Part shown: piece after piece, positions 5,892 to 13,390 of the stretch
How the letters are laid out: each line of letters starts with the position of its first letter
How positions within the stretch are numbered: position 1 is the first letter of the stretch
Origin: an uncultured Mycoplasmatota bacterium
GTDB taxonomy: Bacteria > Bacillota_I > Bacilli_A > RF39 > UBA660
DNA length: 64,000 nucleotides
Assembly: GCA_900548695.1 (NCBI GenBank)
Contig: URLC01000005.1
Span: 62,001 to 126,000, forward strand
Reading direction: 5' to 3'
Made by a program: the position numbers and the translations under genes
The notes under the pieces: model-generated
The model's database searches: none
Told to the model about the DNA's origin: nothing
Seen by the model: the letters and a program-made list of their open reading frames with translations, nothing else

Positions 5892-7213
5892 TGAAGAAAT
5901 TTTTTGTAATATATTTTTTTATCTTTTTCTCATTTTTTTTAATTTTTCCTAAAAATACCTATGCTTTAGACAATGCCATTACATGTAATTCGAAAGAATC
6001 AAATGAATGCAATGTTTTAAGATTCAGGGGACTTTATTATAATTCCGATAAATATTCTGCTGATTATACTGGATTTTTAGTTCCTCCTATTAGGGTTACT
6101 GAATTTTCTAAAGCTTATAAAAAAGAAAGTGTTATAAAATCTTCATATATCACTTATCTTTCTAATGCTGAGTCTGGTTATTTTTATAAATATAATTTAG
6201 AAGCTGATAAAGTTTATTATTTTAATGTTGAATTTTATTCCGATAGTTCTTTAATGGTTAAGAATATATCAGAAAATTATCCGTTTACTTTTTCTGCTAA
6301 ATATAAGGGAAATCTTTTAGAGAATGATGATTATTATACTTTCAATGGTATAGTTGTAAAAGAGGATAATGATGTTGATAGTTTTCCTGATTGGATAAAG
6401 GAACAAAATAGTAATAATTCTGCTAATTATAATACCCATACAGTACTTACATTTAAATTATCTTTTTCTTCTCCTATCGATGAATTCCAATTTACTTTAG
6501 GGTCTAAACCGCCTTTAGAAACTGATATTGGTCTTAACATGGTTTTATTAAAGTACTCAAACTATGAGGCTACAGCTAATAAGAACTCTTATTTAGCTTA
6601 TGGTGATTTTAATATTACTGATAGTAATGATACTCCTGGAGAAGATAAGATTGACTTTGATAAACCAACTGAAGAAGATGAGGCTATCTTTGATAGTTTA
6701 GATAAATGTGAGGCCTTAGATATTGGTTGTCATGTAGGTAATATAGGTAAAATGATAAATAATTTATTTGTAAGAATAGGTAATTTTTTTGTGTCATTTT
6801 TTAAAGATTTTAAAATTTTAATGGAATCTACATTACAAGTATTTATTAATTTATTTGCTAATGGTTTAGAGGGCATTGAGGGAGCATTTAAAAAATTACA
6901 AGATTTATTAAATTTAGAAGATGTTAACGGATTAACGAGTATAGTTGCCGCTCCACTTGTTTATATTCGTGATTTAGGTAATGTTGGTGTTAATAGTTGC
7001 CAATCTTTATATTTAAAAATTGGTGGTTGGTTTAATCATTCAATTATTCTACCTTGTCCAACTACATTTTATAGTAAATTTGGAGTACTTTTTTCAATTT
7101 ATCAAACTATTACCACATCTGTAATCGCTTATTGGTGTTTAGTTCATTTATTATCTTTAACTTTACAGTTTAAAGATCCTATGTCGGACAAGATAGAGGT
7201 GATGGATTTATGA
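5891..7213 (+). CDS. Secreted, membrane-anchored pIII-like adsorption protein, 440 aa
   Basis: Begins with a clear signal peptide (about residues 1-25, cut near NTYA|LDNA). Residues 26-245 form a hydrophilic Tyr/Ser-rich outer domain with cysteines at about 33 and 41. An acidic linker follows (TPGEDKIDFDKPTEEDEAIF), then an amphipathic and hydrophobic C-terminal region with Cys pairs (KCEALDIGC) and a final hydrophobic helix near 405-430. Signal peptide, outer domain, linker and C-terminal anchor is the plan of pIII, the tip protein that binds the host and ends assembly. Sequence similarity to known pIII is not visible, so the role rests on layout and position before the pVI- and pI-like genes. 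Its stop overlaps the next ATG (ATGA). Confidence 0.65.
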   Translation: MKKFFVIYFFIFFSFFLIFPKNTYALDNAITCNSKESNECNVLRFRGLYYNSDKYSADYTGFLVPPIRVTEFSKAYKKESVIKSSYITYLSNAESGYFYKYNLEADKVYYFNVEFYSDSSLMVKNISENYPFTFSAKYKGNLLENDDYYTFNGIVVKEDNDVDSFPDWIKEQNSNNSANYNTHTVLTFKLSFSSPIDEFQFTLGSKPPLETDIGLNMVLLKYSNYEATANKNSYLAYGDFNITDSNDTPGEDKIDFDKPTEEDEAIFDSLDKCEALDIGCHVGNIGKMINNLFVRIGNFFVSFFKDFKILMESTLQVFINLFANGLEGIEGAFKKLQDLLNLEDVNGLTSIVAAPLVYIRDLGNVGVNSCQSLYLKIGGWFNHSIILPCPTTFYSKFGVLFSIYQTITTSVIAYWCLVHLLSLTLQFKDPMSDKIEVMDL

Positions 7214-7509
7214 TAAATTTAATTCTTACATCATTTATTAATTTGATTATTATACTCTGCAATATAATATTAGCTCCAGTTAATGCTCTTATTGAATCAA
7301 CATTACCAGAAATATCCGATATGCTTAGACTTGTACCTGATTTATTTGATAAAGCTACAGTTTATTTAAACTGGGTAGTTTCATTAAGTGGTTTGTCAAC
7401 CGTTGCTATTCAATTTATAATTCTTTATTTTACATTTAAGCTTACAGCTCCACTTACTGTTTATGTTATTAAATTTGTTATTAAATGGTATAACACATTA
7501 AAACCATAG
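7210..7509 (+). CDS. pVI-like membrane protein, 99 aa
   Basis: Hydrophobic helices at about residues 4-24 and 66-92, separated by an amphipathic stretch with acidic residues (LIESTLPEISDMLRLVPDLF). A short basic tail ends KWYNTLKP. It overlaps the pIII-like gene by 4 nt and precedes the Zot gene, exactly the pIII-pVI-pI order of filamentous phages. pVI sits with pIII at the virion tip. The assignment is positional. Confidence 0.6.
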   Translation: MINLILTSFINLIIILCNIILAPVNALIESTLPEISDMLRLVPDLFDKATVYLNWVVSLSGLSTVAIQFIILYFTFKLTAPLTVYVIKFVIKWYNTLKP

Positions 7510-7519
7510 GAGGTTATAT

Positions 7520-8086
7520 ATGATTAAAATTATACTTTTATTATTTATATTTATAGTTTTATTTTATTGTTTTAATAATAAAATTCGAATAAAATTTAAA
7601 ACATTTTTAAGAAGAGGATTTGCTCCGAAACGTGGAAAATTTGGAGTATATTGTTACTGTGGGAAACAAGGACAAGGTAAGACTTATTCGGTAGTTGAGT
7701 TCCTGTTAAAACATACAGATAAAAAAATATATGCAAATTTGAAGTCGCTAAAGGGAGTCGATTATACCGCTATAAGCGGTATCGACGGACTGCTAGCGTT
7801 AAGAAAAGAACATGATTGTATTATCTTTTTTGATGAAATTTTTACTATTCTTTCTAAAAAAAATTCTTCTCGATTATCAAAAAAAGAAGTTAATGAAGTA
7901 TTAGACTTCTTATCTCAAATGAGAAAAAGACAAATAATTTTTATTACTACTGCTCAAGAATGGTTAGAAATAGATATGACCTTACGTCGTTATTGTAGAT
8001 ATCAAATAAATTGTAGAATGATTAATTTTTTTGGTTTAGGTATTCTCATTAAACAATTTAATGACGCTGAGAAATGGAACATTTAA
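7520..8086 (+). CDS. Zonular occludens toxin (Zot)/pI-type assembly ATPase, 188 aa
   Basis: A P-loop NTPase with Walker A GKQGQGKT (residues 48-55) and Walker B CIIFFDE (100-106). A later strand ending ITTAQ (142-146) fits the sensor position. An N-terminal hydrophobic helix (residues 3-18) anchors it. This matches Zot/pI, the inner-membrane motor that threads ssDNA into the growing filament and the best single marker of inoviruses. It lacks the long C-terminal periplasmic part of Gram-negative pI, as expected in a one-membrane host. AGGAGG precedes the ATG. A 53-nt hairpin lies within the coding sequence (7746-7798). Confidence 0.85.
   Translation: MIKIILLLFIFIVLFYCFNNKIRIKFKTFLRRGFAPKRGKFGVYCYCGKQGQGKTYSVVEFLLKHTDKKIYANLKSLKGVDYTAISGIDGLLALRKEHDCIIFFDEIFTILSKKNSSRLSKKEVNEVLDFLSQMRKRQIIFITTAQEWLEIDMTLRRYCRYQINCRMINFFGLGILIKQFNDAEKWNI
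7746..7798 (+). other. Stable hairpin inside the Zot gene, possible packaging signal
   Basis: Inner stem ATACCGC/GCGGTAT (7764-7770, 7776-7782) with a TATAA loop; then GTCG/CGAC (7757-7760, 7783-7786) with a 3-nt bulge; then CGCTA/TAGCG (7746-7750, 7794-7798). It is unusually GC-rich for this DNA. Filamentous phages need a packaging hairpin on the virion strand, but this role is a guess. Confidence 0.45.
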
Positions 8087-8184
8087 AAGCTTTGGTAAAT
8101 GTTTATTGAAGTATCAACAATTAAAACATGATACTAATATGAATTTGAAAATAGTTAAACTTAGTTCCTGAGAAGAAAAGTTAA

Positions 8185-8230
8185 ACTTGGAATAAAATTT
8201 TGAATTTTAATTCAAAGTTTTATTTCAAGT
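8185..8230 (+). other. Long 21-bp hairpin upstream of the origin
   Basis: Positions 8185-8205 pair with 8210-8230 without a gap (two G-T wobbles), around a TTTA loop. A 10-bp direct repeat, AGTTAAACTT, lies at 8153-8162 and 8179-8188, the second overlapping the stem. It could be a terminator of the assembly operon, a single-strand origin or a packaging signal. With no T-run directly after the stem, a plain terminator is less likely. Confidence 0.55.
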
Positions 8231-8240
8231 CAAACAGGGT

Positions 8241-8307
8241 GTGGGGCGGTTTCGTAGCCCCACGAAATTTCGAAGACGAGTAGGGGGGGTACTACGACAC
8301 CCCCCTA
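8241..8307 (+). other. Rolling-circle double-strand origin with pMV158-type nick site
   Basis: A GC-rich block in AT-rich DNA. Hairpin 1: GTGGGGC (8241-8247) with GCCCCAC (8257-8263). A perfect palindrome, CGAAATTTCG, spans 8263-8272. Hairpin 2: TAGGGGGG (8281-8288) with CCCCCCTA (8300-8307), whose loop presents TACTACG|AC (8290-8298). This is the nick motif known for RepB of pMV158/pLS1, displayed on a hairpin loop as in that plasmid. Repeated GTGAC (near 8317-8330) may be part of the Rep-binding region. Confidence 0.82.
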
Positions 8308-8346
8308 TGGGGTCTGTGTGACGCGTGACAAAATTGGAGGTTTTTT

Positions 8347-8505
8347 ATGTATATTTATATGGTTGTAAAAGCATGTGGAGATAGCTTTTCTCTTGAAGAT
8401 CTATATAAATCTAAAAGAAAAGCTTTAAATAAAGTTAGAACTTTAAAAAAATATAGTAATTGTTATTTTCGTATTTATTTTCGAAAGGCTTGGTTAAATA
8501 TATGA
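8347..8505 (+). CDS. Small basic protein upstream of rep, 52 aa
   Basis: A basic 52-aa protein (SFSLEDLYKSKRKALNKVRT near the middle) with aromatic ends. TTGGAGG lies 7 nt before the ATG. Its stop overlaps the rep start (ATGA), so they are coupled. In pMV158 the gene just before repB is the copy-control repressor copG, but this protein has no obvious ribbon-helix-helix pattern. A copy-control or Rep-accessory role is possible from position only. Confidence 0.5.
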   Translation: MYIYMVVKACGDSFSLEDLYKSKRKALNKVRTLKKYSNCYFRIYFRKAWLNI

Positions 8506-9095
8506 GTTTAAAAGGTAGAAACTGGGCTTTCGTTATGTATCCTGAAAGTATGCCAGAAGATTGGTTTGATAGATTACAAATGACAGGTTTGCCATTTGCT
8601 ATAAGTCCATTACATGATAAGGACTTAAATCCGACAGGGGAGGTGAAGAAACCTCATTATCATGTAATTTGTTATTATGAGAACAGTACTACACAAAAAA
8701 GTGTTAAAGAATTAGTTTGTGATTTAGTTAATGCTACAATTCCAATTAAATTAGAAAGTATGCAAGGAATGTATCGTTATCATATACATCAAGATAATCC
8801 TGAAAAATATCAATATGATGATAGAGACAGAACTTTTATTAATGGTTTTGATACTAATAAAGTTAATTCTTTAACTTATACTGAAAAATCAAAACTTATG
8901 GTTGAAATTCAAAAACTAGTTATGAATGAGCATATTACTGAATATAGTGATTTAATGGATATTCTTCTTGACAATGATTTATATAATATGTGGGATGTCG
9001 CTAGAAATGAAACTATTTTTTTAAGTACTTATATTCGTAGTAGAAGATTTAAAACAAAACAAGAAGTTAACATAATATCAATTATAGGAAGTTAA
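8502..9095 (+). CDS. Rolling-circle replication initiator, pMV158/pLS1 RepB family (Rep_2), 197 aa
   Basis: Strongly like RepB of pMV158: FVMYPESMPEDW (residues 10-21), AISPLHDKD (33-41), KPHYHVI (50-56) and MYRYHIH (90-96). The metal ligands of RepB (H39, D42, H55, H57) correspond to H38, D41, H52 and H54 here, and the nicking tyrosine Y99 to Y93. The helical C-terminal part matches the oligomerisation domain, and length (197 against 210 aa) is normal. I chose ATG 8502, coupled to the upstream ORF, over an upstream TTG at 8460. The 3' end overlaps the right junction: the integrated gene ends SIIGS using host DNA, while the circular form would end SMK (195 aa). Confidence 0.9.
   Translation: MSLKGRNWAFVMYPESMPEDWFDRLQMTGLPFAISPLHDKDLNPTGEVKKPHYHVICYYENSTTQKSVKELVCDLVNATIPIKLESMQGMYRYHIHQDNPEKYQYDDRDRTFINGFDTNKVNSLTYTEKSKLMVEIQKLVMNEHITEYSDLMDILLDNDLYNMWDVARNETIFLSTYIRSRRFKTKQEVNIISIIGS
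9065..9092 (-). other. dif: Chromosomal dif site (XerCD recombination site), right prophage junction
   Basis: On the minus strand the XerC arm is ACTTCCTATAA, the centre TTGATA and the XerD arm TTATGTTAACT. Against B. subtilis dif (recalled) each arm has one mismatch and the centre two, 24 of 28 in all. Chromosome dimers are resolved here in the terminus. Gene direction flips around this point, and xerD lies 2 kb away. The XerC arm is host sequence; the XerD arm now comes from the phage. Confidence 0.88.
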
Positions 9096-9539
9096 ATAAG
9101 ACTAAATATCCATATACAATATACTTTCTGATTTTAATTAAATATTATTTATTAGATTATTTATTTCTTATATTAATTAAACATATTGTTAATACTAATT
9201 ATATAAATTATTATACCAAGTTATTTTTATTAATCCATAATAATACAATTTATCTAAATATTATATTTATGATTTACATAAACACACTTTAAATTAAATA
9301 AATAATCATTCATCTATTCATCTATTTATTCATTTATTAATTAATCAATAATCATAGCATATTTACTTCATTAACTTCTAACTACTCCTCTCTTTCCTTA
9401 TATTAAAAATAGGGGAAGTACTCTAAAATCAATCGAGAATAAAAAAGATGGGTAATTATCGACCTCAATTCATTTTATAACACATTTTGTGTATAAATTT
9501 AATAAAATATTTAATACTATAATTAGGAGGTAATTAATT
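9096..9539. other. AT-rich gene-free gap beside dif
   Basis: About 440 bp with no convincing ORF. It holds runs of TTA/AAT, an imperfect tandem of TCATCTATT/TCATTTATT units near 9308-9345, and the probable promoter of the next gene (ACTATAATT near 9507-9516, just before its AGGAGG). I see no tRNA or clear structured RNA. Confidence 0.5.
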
Positions 9540-9707
9540 ATGAAAAAAGGAATCATTAAATGCGATGTTGCAACATGCATTCATAATGATTGTAATAATG
9601 CATGTTGTAGTTTAGATGAAGTTAAAATAAGTTGTACATGCGATAATGATTGTTGTAAAGAAACAGGCGAAACGGTCTGCGAAAGCTTCGAAACTGAAGA
9701 AGAATAA
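9540..9707 (+). CDS. Cysteine-rich DUF1540-type small protein, 55 aa
   Basis: Nine cysteines in 55 residues in a repeated pattern (KCDVATCIHNDCNNACC and SCTCDNDCC), ending in an acidic tail. This is the spacing of DUF1540 proteins, small putative metal-binding proteins common in Firmicutes. TAGGAGG lies 8 nt before the ATG. It is one of the few rightward genes right of dif, and it ends at a shared terminator facing deoB. Function unknown; zinc binding is likely from the cysteines. Confidence 0.75.
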   Translation: MKKGIIKCDVATCIHNDCNNACCSLDEVKISCTCDNDCCKETGETVCESFETEEE

Positions 9708-9730
9708 GTAGGGGGCTTACTACCAGCAAA

Positions 9731-9762
9731 AAAAAGATACCAAATTTTGAGGTATCTTTTTT
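9731..9762. terminator. Bidirectional terminator between the DUF1540 gene and deoB
   Basis: AAAAAGATACC (9731-9741) pairs with GGTATCTTTTT (9751-9761) around AAATTTTGA. It has T-runs on both strands and separates convergent genes. Confidence 0.8.
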
Positions 9763-9779
9763 ATATGGTTCTCTCTCTC

Positions 9780-10946
9780 CTATTTTAATTCATCTAAAAT
9801 ACTTTTACCAATAGATGGCATTACAACACCAAAATTATCAGCAATAGTTGCTCCAATATCCGCAAACGTATCAAAAGCTTCTAAACGCTTTGGTTCTAAG
9901 AAATCGCGACTATAAATAATAACAGGAACATTTTCTCTAGTATGATCAGCCCCAGAAAATGTTGGATCATTACCATGATCTGCAGTAATAATTAACAAAT
10001 CACCTGTATCTAATTTATTTAAAATAATAGGTATTTCAACGTCTAGCTCTTCAATTGCTCTTCCATACCCCTCAGCGTCTCTAGTATGACCGTACAATCC
10101 ATCAAAATCAGATAAATTAACCATACAAAGCCCCGTAAAATTCTTATCAATGATATCAGTAAATTTATTAATAGCTTCAGTATTATTATTTGCTTTCATC
10201 ATTTTATTAATTCCTTGGCCATCAAATATATCGTTAACTTTACCAATTCCAATAACATTAAAATGAGCATCAGCCAAACTATCTAAAACACTTTTCTGTG
10301 GTGGTTTTACTGAGTAATCTCGTCTACCACTATGAATAAACTTATAATGTCCAGGTGTACCAGTAAAAGGTCTAGCAATTACGCGCCCTACCCTCCACTC
10401 TTCTCTCAATGTCAAAGCTCTAATACGTTCACAATATTGATATAAAGTAGCAATAGGAATACAATCCTCATGAGCTGCCACTTGTAAATCAGAATCAGCC
10501 GAAGTATAAATAATTAAAGCTCCATAATTTTGCTCTCTTTCACCAAGTTCTTGAATGATAGAATCATCTTGACAGCATTTATTCCCAATGACCCTTCGTC
10601 CAGTAACCTCTTCAATTCCATTTAATATATCAAAGGTAAATCCTTCATTGAATGTTTTAAAAGGAATATCATTTTTTATACCCATCATCTCATAATGACC
10701 ATTTAAACTGTCTTTACCAGCATTGATAGGTTTTGCAATAGTATAATAAGCATCAACTTCTTTATTTTCACTCATATTTAAAGTATCTAAAAAACCTATT
10801 TTCTTAAGATTAGGTATAAATAAATCGCACTTTTCTTTAATGTGTCCTAGTGTATTAGCACCACTATCTCCATAGTTAATGGCATCAACAGTTTCGCCAA
10901 CACCAAGCGAATCAAGCACCATTAAAAAAACTCTTTTAAATTTCAT
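9780..10946 (-). CDS. deoB: Phosphopentomutase DeoB
   Basis: A 388-aa enzyme that interconverts (deoxy)ribose 1-phosphate and 5-phosphate, linking nucleoside salvage to the pentose pathway. Family marks: the metal-binding start FLMVLDSLGVGE, SLNGHYEMMG, VAAHED, FTGTPGHYKF and the closing TADHGNDPTFSGADHTRE. Length fits the B. subtilis enzyme (394 aa). I start it at ATG 10946 because GGAGATAACGAAA precedes it and the family begins there; an upstream in-frame extension is inside xerD. It overlaps the xerD stop by 11 nt, so xerD-deoB is an operon, as in B. subtilis. Confidence 0.95.
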   Translation of the reverse strand: MKFKRVFLMVLDSLGVGETVDAINYGDSGANTLGHIKEKCDLFIPNLKKIGFLDTLNMSENKEVDAYYTIAKPINAGKDSLNGHYEMMGIKNDIPFKTFNEGFTFDILNGIEEVTGRRVIGNKCCQDDSIIQELGEREQNYGALIIYTSADSDLQVAAHEDCIPIATLYQYCERIRALTLREEWRVGRVIARPFTGTPGHYKFIHSGRRDYSVKPPQKSVLDSLADAHFNVIGIGKVNDIFDGQGINKMMKANNNTEAINKFTDIIDKNFTGLCMVNLSDFDGLYGHTRDAEGYGRAIEELDVEIPIILNKLDTGDLLIITADHGNDPTFSGADHTRENVPVIIYSRDFLEPKRLEAFDTFADIGATIADNFGVVMPSIGKSILDELK

Positions 10947-11850
10947 TTTCGTTATCTCCTTTATGTTCTCTAGGATGATATTTCTTGTAATCTGCTTCAA
11001 CCTTTTCATCACTTACGTGTGTATAAATTTTAGTCGTAGAAATATCAGAATGTCCTAGCATCTCTTGAATACTTCTTAAATCCGCCCCACGACTTAATAA
11101 ATGAGTTGCAAAGCTATGCCTCAAAGTATGAGGTGATAAATCTGGATTTAAGCCTTTTTCAATCAATAAACTCTTTAATATTTTAAAAAAACCTTGTCTA
11201 GTAATCTGTTTACCATGATTATTTAAAAATAAAGCATCAACCTGTTTTCCTTTTTTTATAAGAAAATGTCTTTGTTCTAAGTAAAGTTTCAAATAATAAA
11301 TTCCATACTCACCAATAGGAATTTCCCTTTCCTTACGTCCTTTTCCCATAATCCTTAATAAACCGTGTTCTAAATCGACTTGGTTAATAGTTAAAGATAC
11401 AGTCTCACTTACTCTCAGTCCTGCACCATACATCAATTCTAACATAGCTTTATTACGATAGTCAAATGGTGTAACTAAAGGAATATCTAATAGCATATCA
11501 ACTTCTTCAACACTTAATGCTCTAGGTAACTTTTTTTGTAGTTTTGGTCTAGAAATAAATAAAGATACATCCTCTTTTACAATATCTTCCTTCAATAAAT
11601 ACTTATGAAAATTCTTTATAACCGTTAAGTTATGAGCAACCGTACTTGTACTTTCACTTTTACTTCTCATCTTTAAAAAGTTTTTTACGTCATCACTTGT
11701 AATATCTTTAACAGTAAAAATACCACGCTCCATTAAAAAGTCTATATAAACCATCAAATCATTTTGGTAAGACTTTGTAGTTCTATCAGTAAGACCTTTT
11801 TCAAATAAACAGTATTGAATAAAATCTATCATTGCGTTTTCAAGTTTCAT
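10936..11850 (-). CDS. xerD: Site-specific tyrosine recombinase XerD
   Basis: A 304-aa recombinase. The N-terminal SAM-like domain spans about 1-95 and the catalytic domain 108-295. All six active-site residues are visible: R146 (GAGLRVSE), K170, H241 and R244 (SPHTLRHSFATH), H267 (LGHSDI) and Y276 (TTKIYTHV). With XerC it resolves chromosome dimers at dif, and the dif site is only 2 kb away. It is therefore also the likely enzyme used by the prophage. XerD versus XerC is assigned mainly by deoB linkage. Start chosen at 11850 after GGTGATAGGA; an upstream start adds a hydrophobic tail absent from the family. Confidence 0.9.
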   Translation of the reverse strand: MKLENAMIDFIQYCLFEKGLTDRTTKSYQNDLMVYIDFLMERGIFTVKDITSDDVKNFLKMRSKSESTSTVAHNLTVIKNFHKYLLKEDIVKEDVSLFISRPKLQKKLPRALSVEEVDMLLDIPLVTPFDYRNKAMLELMYGAGLRVSETVSLTINQVDLEHGLLRIMGKGRKEREIPIGEYGIYYLKLYLEQRHFLIKKGKQVDALFLNNHGKQITRQGFFKILKSLLIEKGLNPDLSPHTLRHSFATHLLSRGADLRSIQEMLGHSDISTTKIYTHVSDEKVEADYKKYHPREHKGDNENEI

Positions 11851-11965
11851 TCCTATCACCATAATAAGTATAAAATAAAACAAATTAAAATACAACTAAC
11901 TACCCAAAAATTGAAAATTCTTAAAAAATATTATATAATATTAACGCAAGAGAAAACTATAAAGA

Positions 11966-11995
11966 TTGAATTTTAAAGCATATTTTATATATAAT
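11966..11995 (+). promoter_or_regulatory. Sigma-A promoter for rarA
   Basis: TTGAAT (11966-11971), 18 bp, TATAAT (11990-11995), 30 bp before the start codon at 12025. Confidence 0.6.
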
Positions 11996-12024
11996 AGAAA
12001 AATTCATATAAGAAAGGGATAAAT

Positions 12025-13245
12025 ATGGAAAAACCACTAGCACTAAAACTTGCTCCTACTACCCTAACAGAAGTAATAGGACAAGATCATTTAATCGGTG
12101 ATGGTAAGATTTTAACTAACTTAGTTGAAAACAAAAAACTATTTTCAATGATATTGTATGGTAAACCTGGAATAGGAAAAACTTCCATAGCTAATGCCAT
12201 TGTAAAAGATTTAAATGTTAGATTTCGCTTTTTAAATGCCACCATTAACACCAAAAAAGATTTAGACATCGTTATAGAAGAAGCTAAAATGTATGATGGT
12301 ATTGTCTTAATCATGGATGAAATTCATCGTTTAAATAAAGATAAACAAGATATTTTATTACCACAACTAGAAAGCGGACTAGTAACTCTAATTGGTATGA
12401 CTACATCTAATCCATATCATGCTATTAATCCTGCTATCAGGAGTAGATGTCAATTATTTGAATTACATGAATTAAGTACTAACACTATTATCCAAGGTCT
12501 AAAAAAAGCTATAAATCACCCTGATTTAGCCGGAATTGAAATAGATGATAAAAGTATTGAATTAATCGCTAAATTAGCTGGGAATGACCTAAGATACGCT
12601 TATAACTTATTAGAAATTGCTTTTTATTCTACAAAAGATAAAAAACTTACAGAAGAAAAGATAAAAAAGATAAATAATAAACCAGTTTTTTTCTCTGATA
12701 AAAACGGTGAAGGTCACTACGATGTTTTATCAGGTTTACAAAAATCAATTCGCGGTAGTGATGTCGATGCTGCTCTTCATTACCTAGCTAGATTAACTGT
12801 AGAAGGTGATTTAGACTCTATTTATAGACGTTTATCTGTTATAGCCTATGAAGATATAGGACTGGCAAATCCTGCTATCGGACCCAGATTAGATGCCGCA
12901 ATTAATGCCGCAGAAAGAGTTGGTCTACCAGAAGCCAGAATTCCTTTAGGAACGATTGTAACAGAAATGGCCCTATCACCTAAAAGTAATACTGCTCATA
13001 TTGCATTTGATGAAGCTATAAAAGATATTGAAACAGGAAATGTAGGAACAATACCCAAACATATAAAAACCAATGCTTTAAACTATAAATATCCACATGA
13101 TTATAAAGGTGCCTATGTAATTCAACAATATTTACCTGATAAATTAAAAAACAAAAAATATTATCATCCTAAAGATATAGGATATGAAAAAAATATCAAA
13201 GAAGTTTATGAACGTCTAGAAAAACTAAAAAGTCAAGGAAAATAA
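12025..13245 (+). CDS. rarA: Replication-associated recombination protein RarA (MgsA)
   Basis: A 406-aa AAA+ ATPase that acts at stalled replication forks. Walker A GKPGIGKT is at residues 46-53 and Walker B IVLIMDEIHRL at about 93-103. SRCQLFEL is the arginine-finger region, followed by the RarA-specific C-terminal part (SGLQKSIRGSDVDAALHYLA, AYEDIGLANP, KTNALNYKYPHDY). Length is close to the usual 420-450 aa. It is one of the few genes right of dif on the plus strand, transcribed divergently from xerD, with its own promoter and an AAGGGAT site. Confidence 0.95.
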   Translation: MEKPLALKLAPTTLTEVIGQDHLIGDGKILTNLVENKKLFSMILYGKPGIGKTSIANAIVKDLNVRFRFLNATINTKKDLDIVIEEAKMYDGIVLIMDEIHRLNKDKQDILLPQLESGLVTLIGMTTSNPYHAINPAIRSRCQLFELHELSTNTIIQGLKKAINHPDLAGIEIDDKSIELIAKLAGNDLRYAYNLLEIAFYSTKDKKLTEEKIKKINNKPVFFSDKNGEGHYDVLSGLQKSIRGSDVDAALHYLARLTVEGDLDSIYRRLSVIAYEDIGLANPAIGPRLDAAINAAERVGLPEARIPLGTIVTEMALSPKSNTAHIAFDEAIKDIETGNVGTIPKHIKTNALNYKYPHDYKGAYVIQQYLPDKLKNKKYYHPKDIGYEKNIKEVYERLEKLKSQGK

Positions 13246-13258
13246 ACCTTGACTTTTT
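13227..13258 (+). terminator. Terminator overlapping the end of rarA
   Basis: AAAAGTCAAGG (13227-13237) pairs with CCTTGACTTTT (13247-13257); the stop codon is in the loop. Confidence 0.8.
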
Positions 13259-13390
13259 TACATAATAATTAATTGATTTTACAAGAAAATAATAAAAAAC
13301 TATAATGATAGACACCATAAAAATACAGTATAATATAAATTGAAAACAGAGGAAAAATTATAAATATGTCATATTTTTCCACAAACAAAA

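Larger units (their letters stand above)
3855..9092 (+). mobile_element. Filamentous (inovirus-like) prophage integrated at dif, 5.2 kb
   Basis: The element is bounded by a 23-bp direct repeat (3850-3872 and 9060-9082; period 5,210 bp) overlapping two dif-like sites. Inside are, in order, a 46-aa membrane ORF, a divergent XRE repressor, an operator region, a tRNA-like sequence, a 52-aa possible ssDNA-binding protein, a 74-aa ORF, a 55-aa coat-like protein with terminator, tiny membrane ORFs, a pIII-like secreted protein, a pVI-like protein, a Zot/pI ATPase, a replication origin and a pMV158-type Rep. There is no integrase or transposase. This is the order expected of a filamentous phage that borrows host XerC/XerD, as CTXphi does. 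The prophage call rests on the Zot, coat-size and order evidence together; the Xer-mediated entry is inferred from the junctions. Confidence 0.88.

Noticed and set aside
8460..8501. Rep starting at the upstream TTG (8460)
   Set aside because: The extra 14 residues have no RepB counterpart; ATG 8502 is coupled to the upstream stop and matches the RepB start.
9301..9350. CRISPR-like repeat array near dif
   Set aside because: Repeats are short, degenerate AT-rich units without uniform spacers, and no cas gene is present.
13261..13390. A small RNA gene from the TATAAT-like box near 13330
   Set aside because: No ORF, no terminator or structure clearly tied to it was found on that strand.
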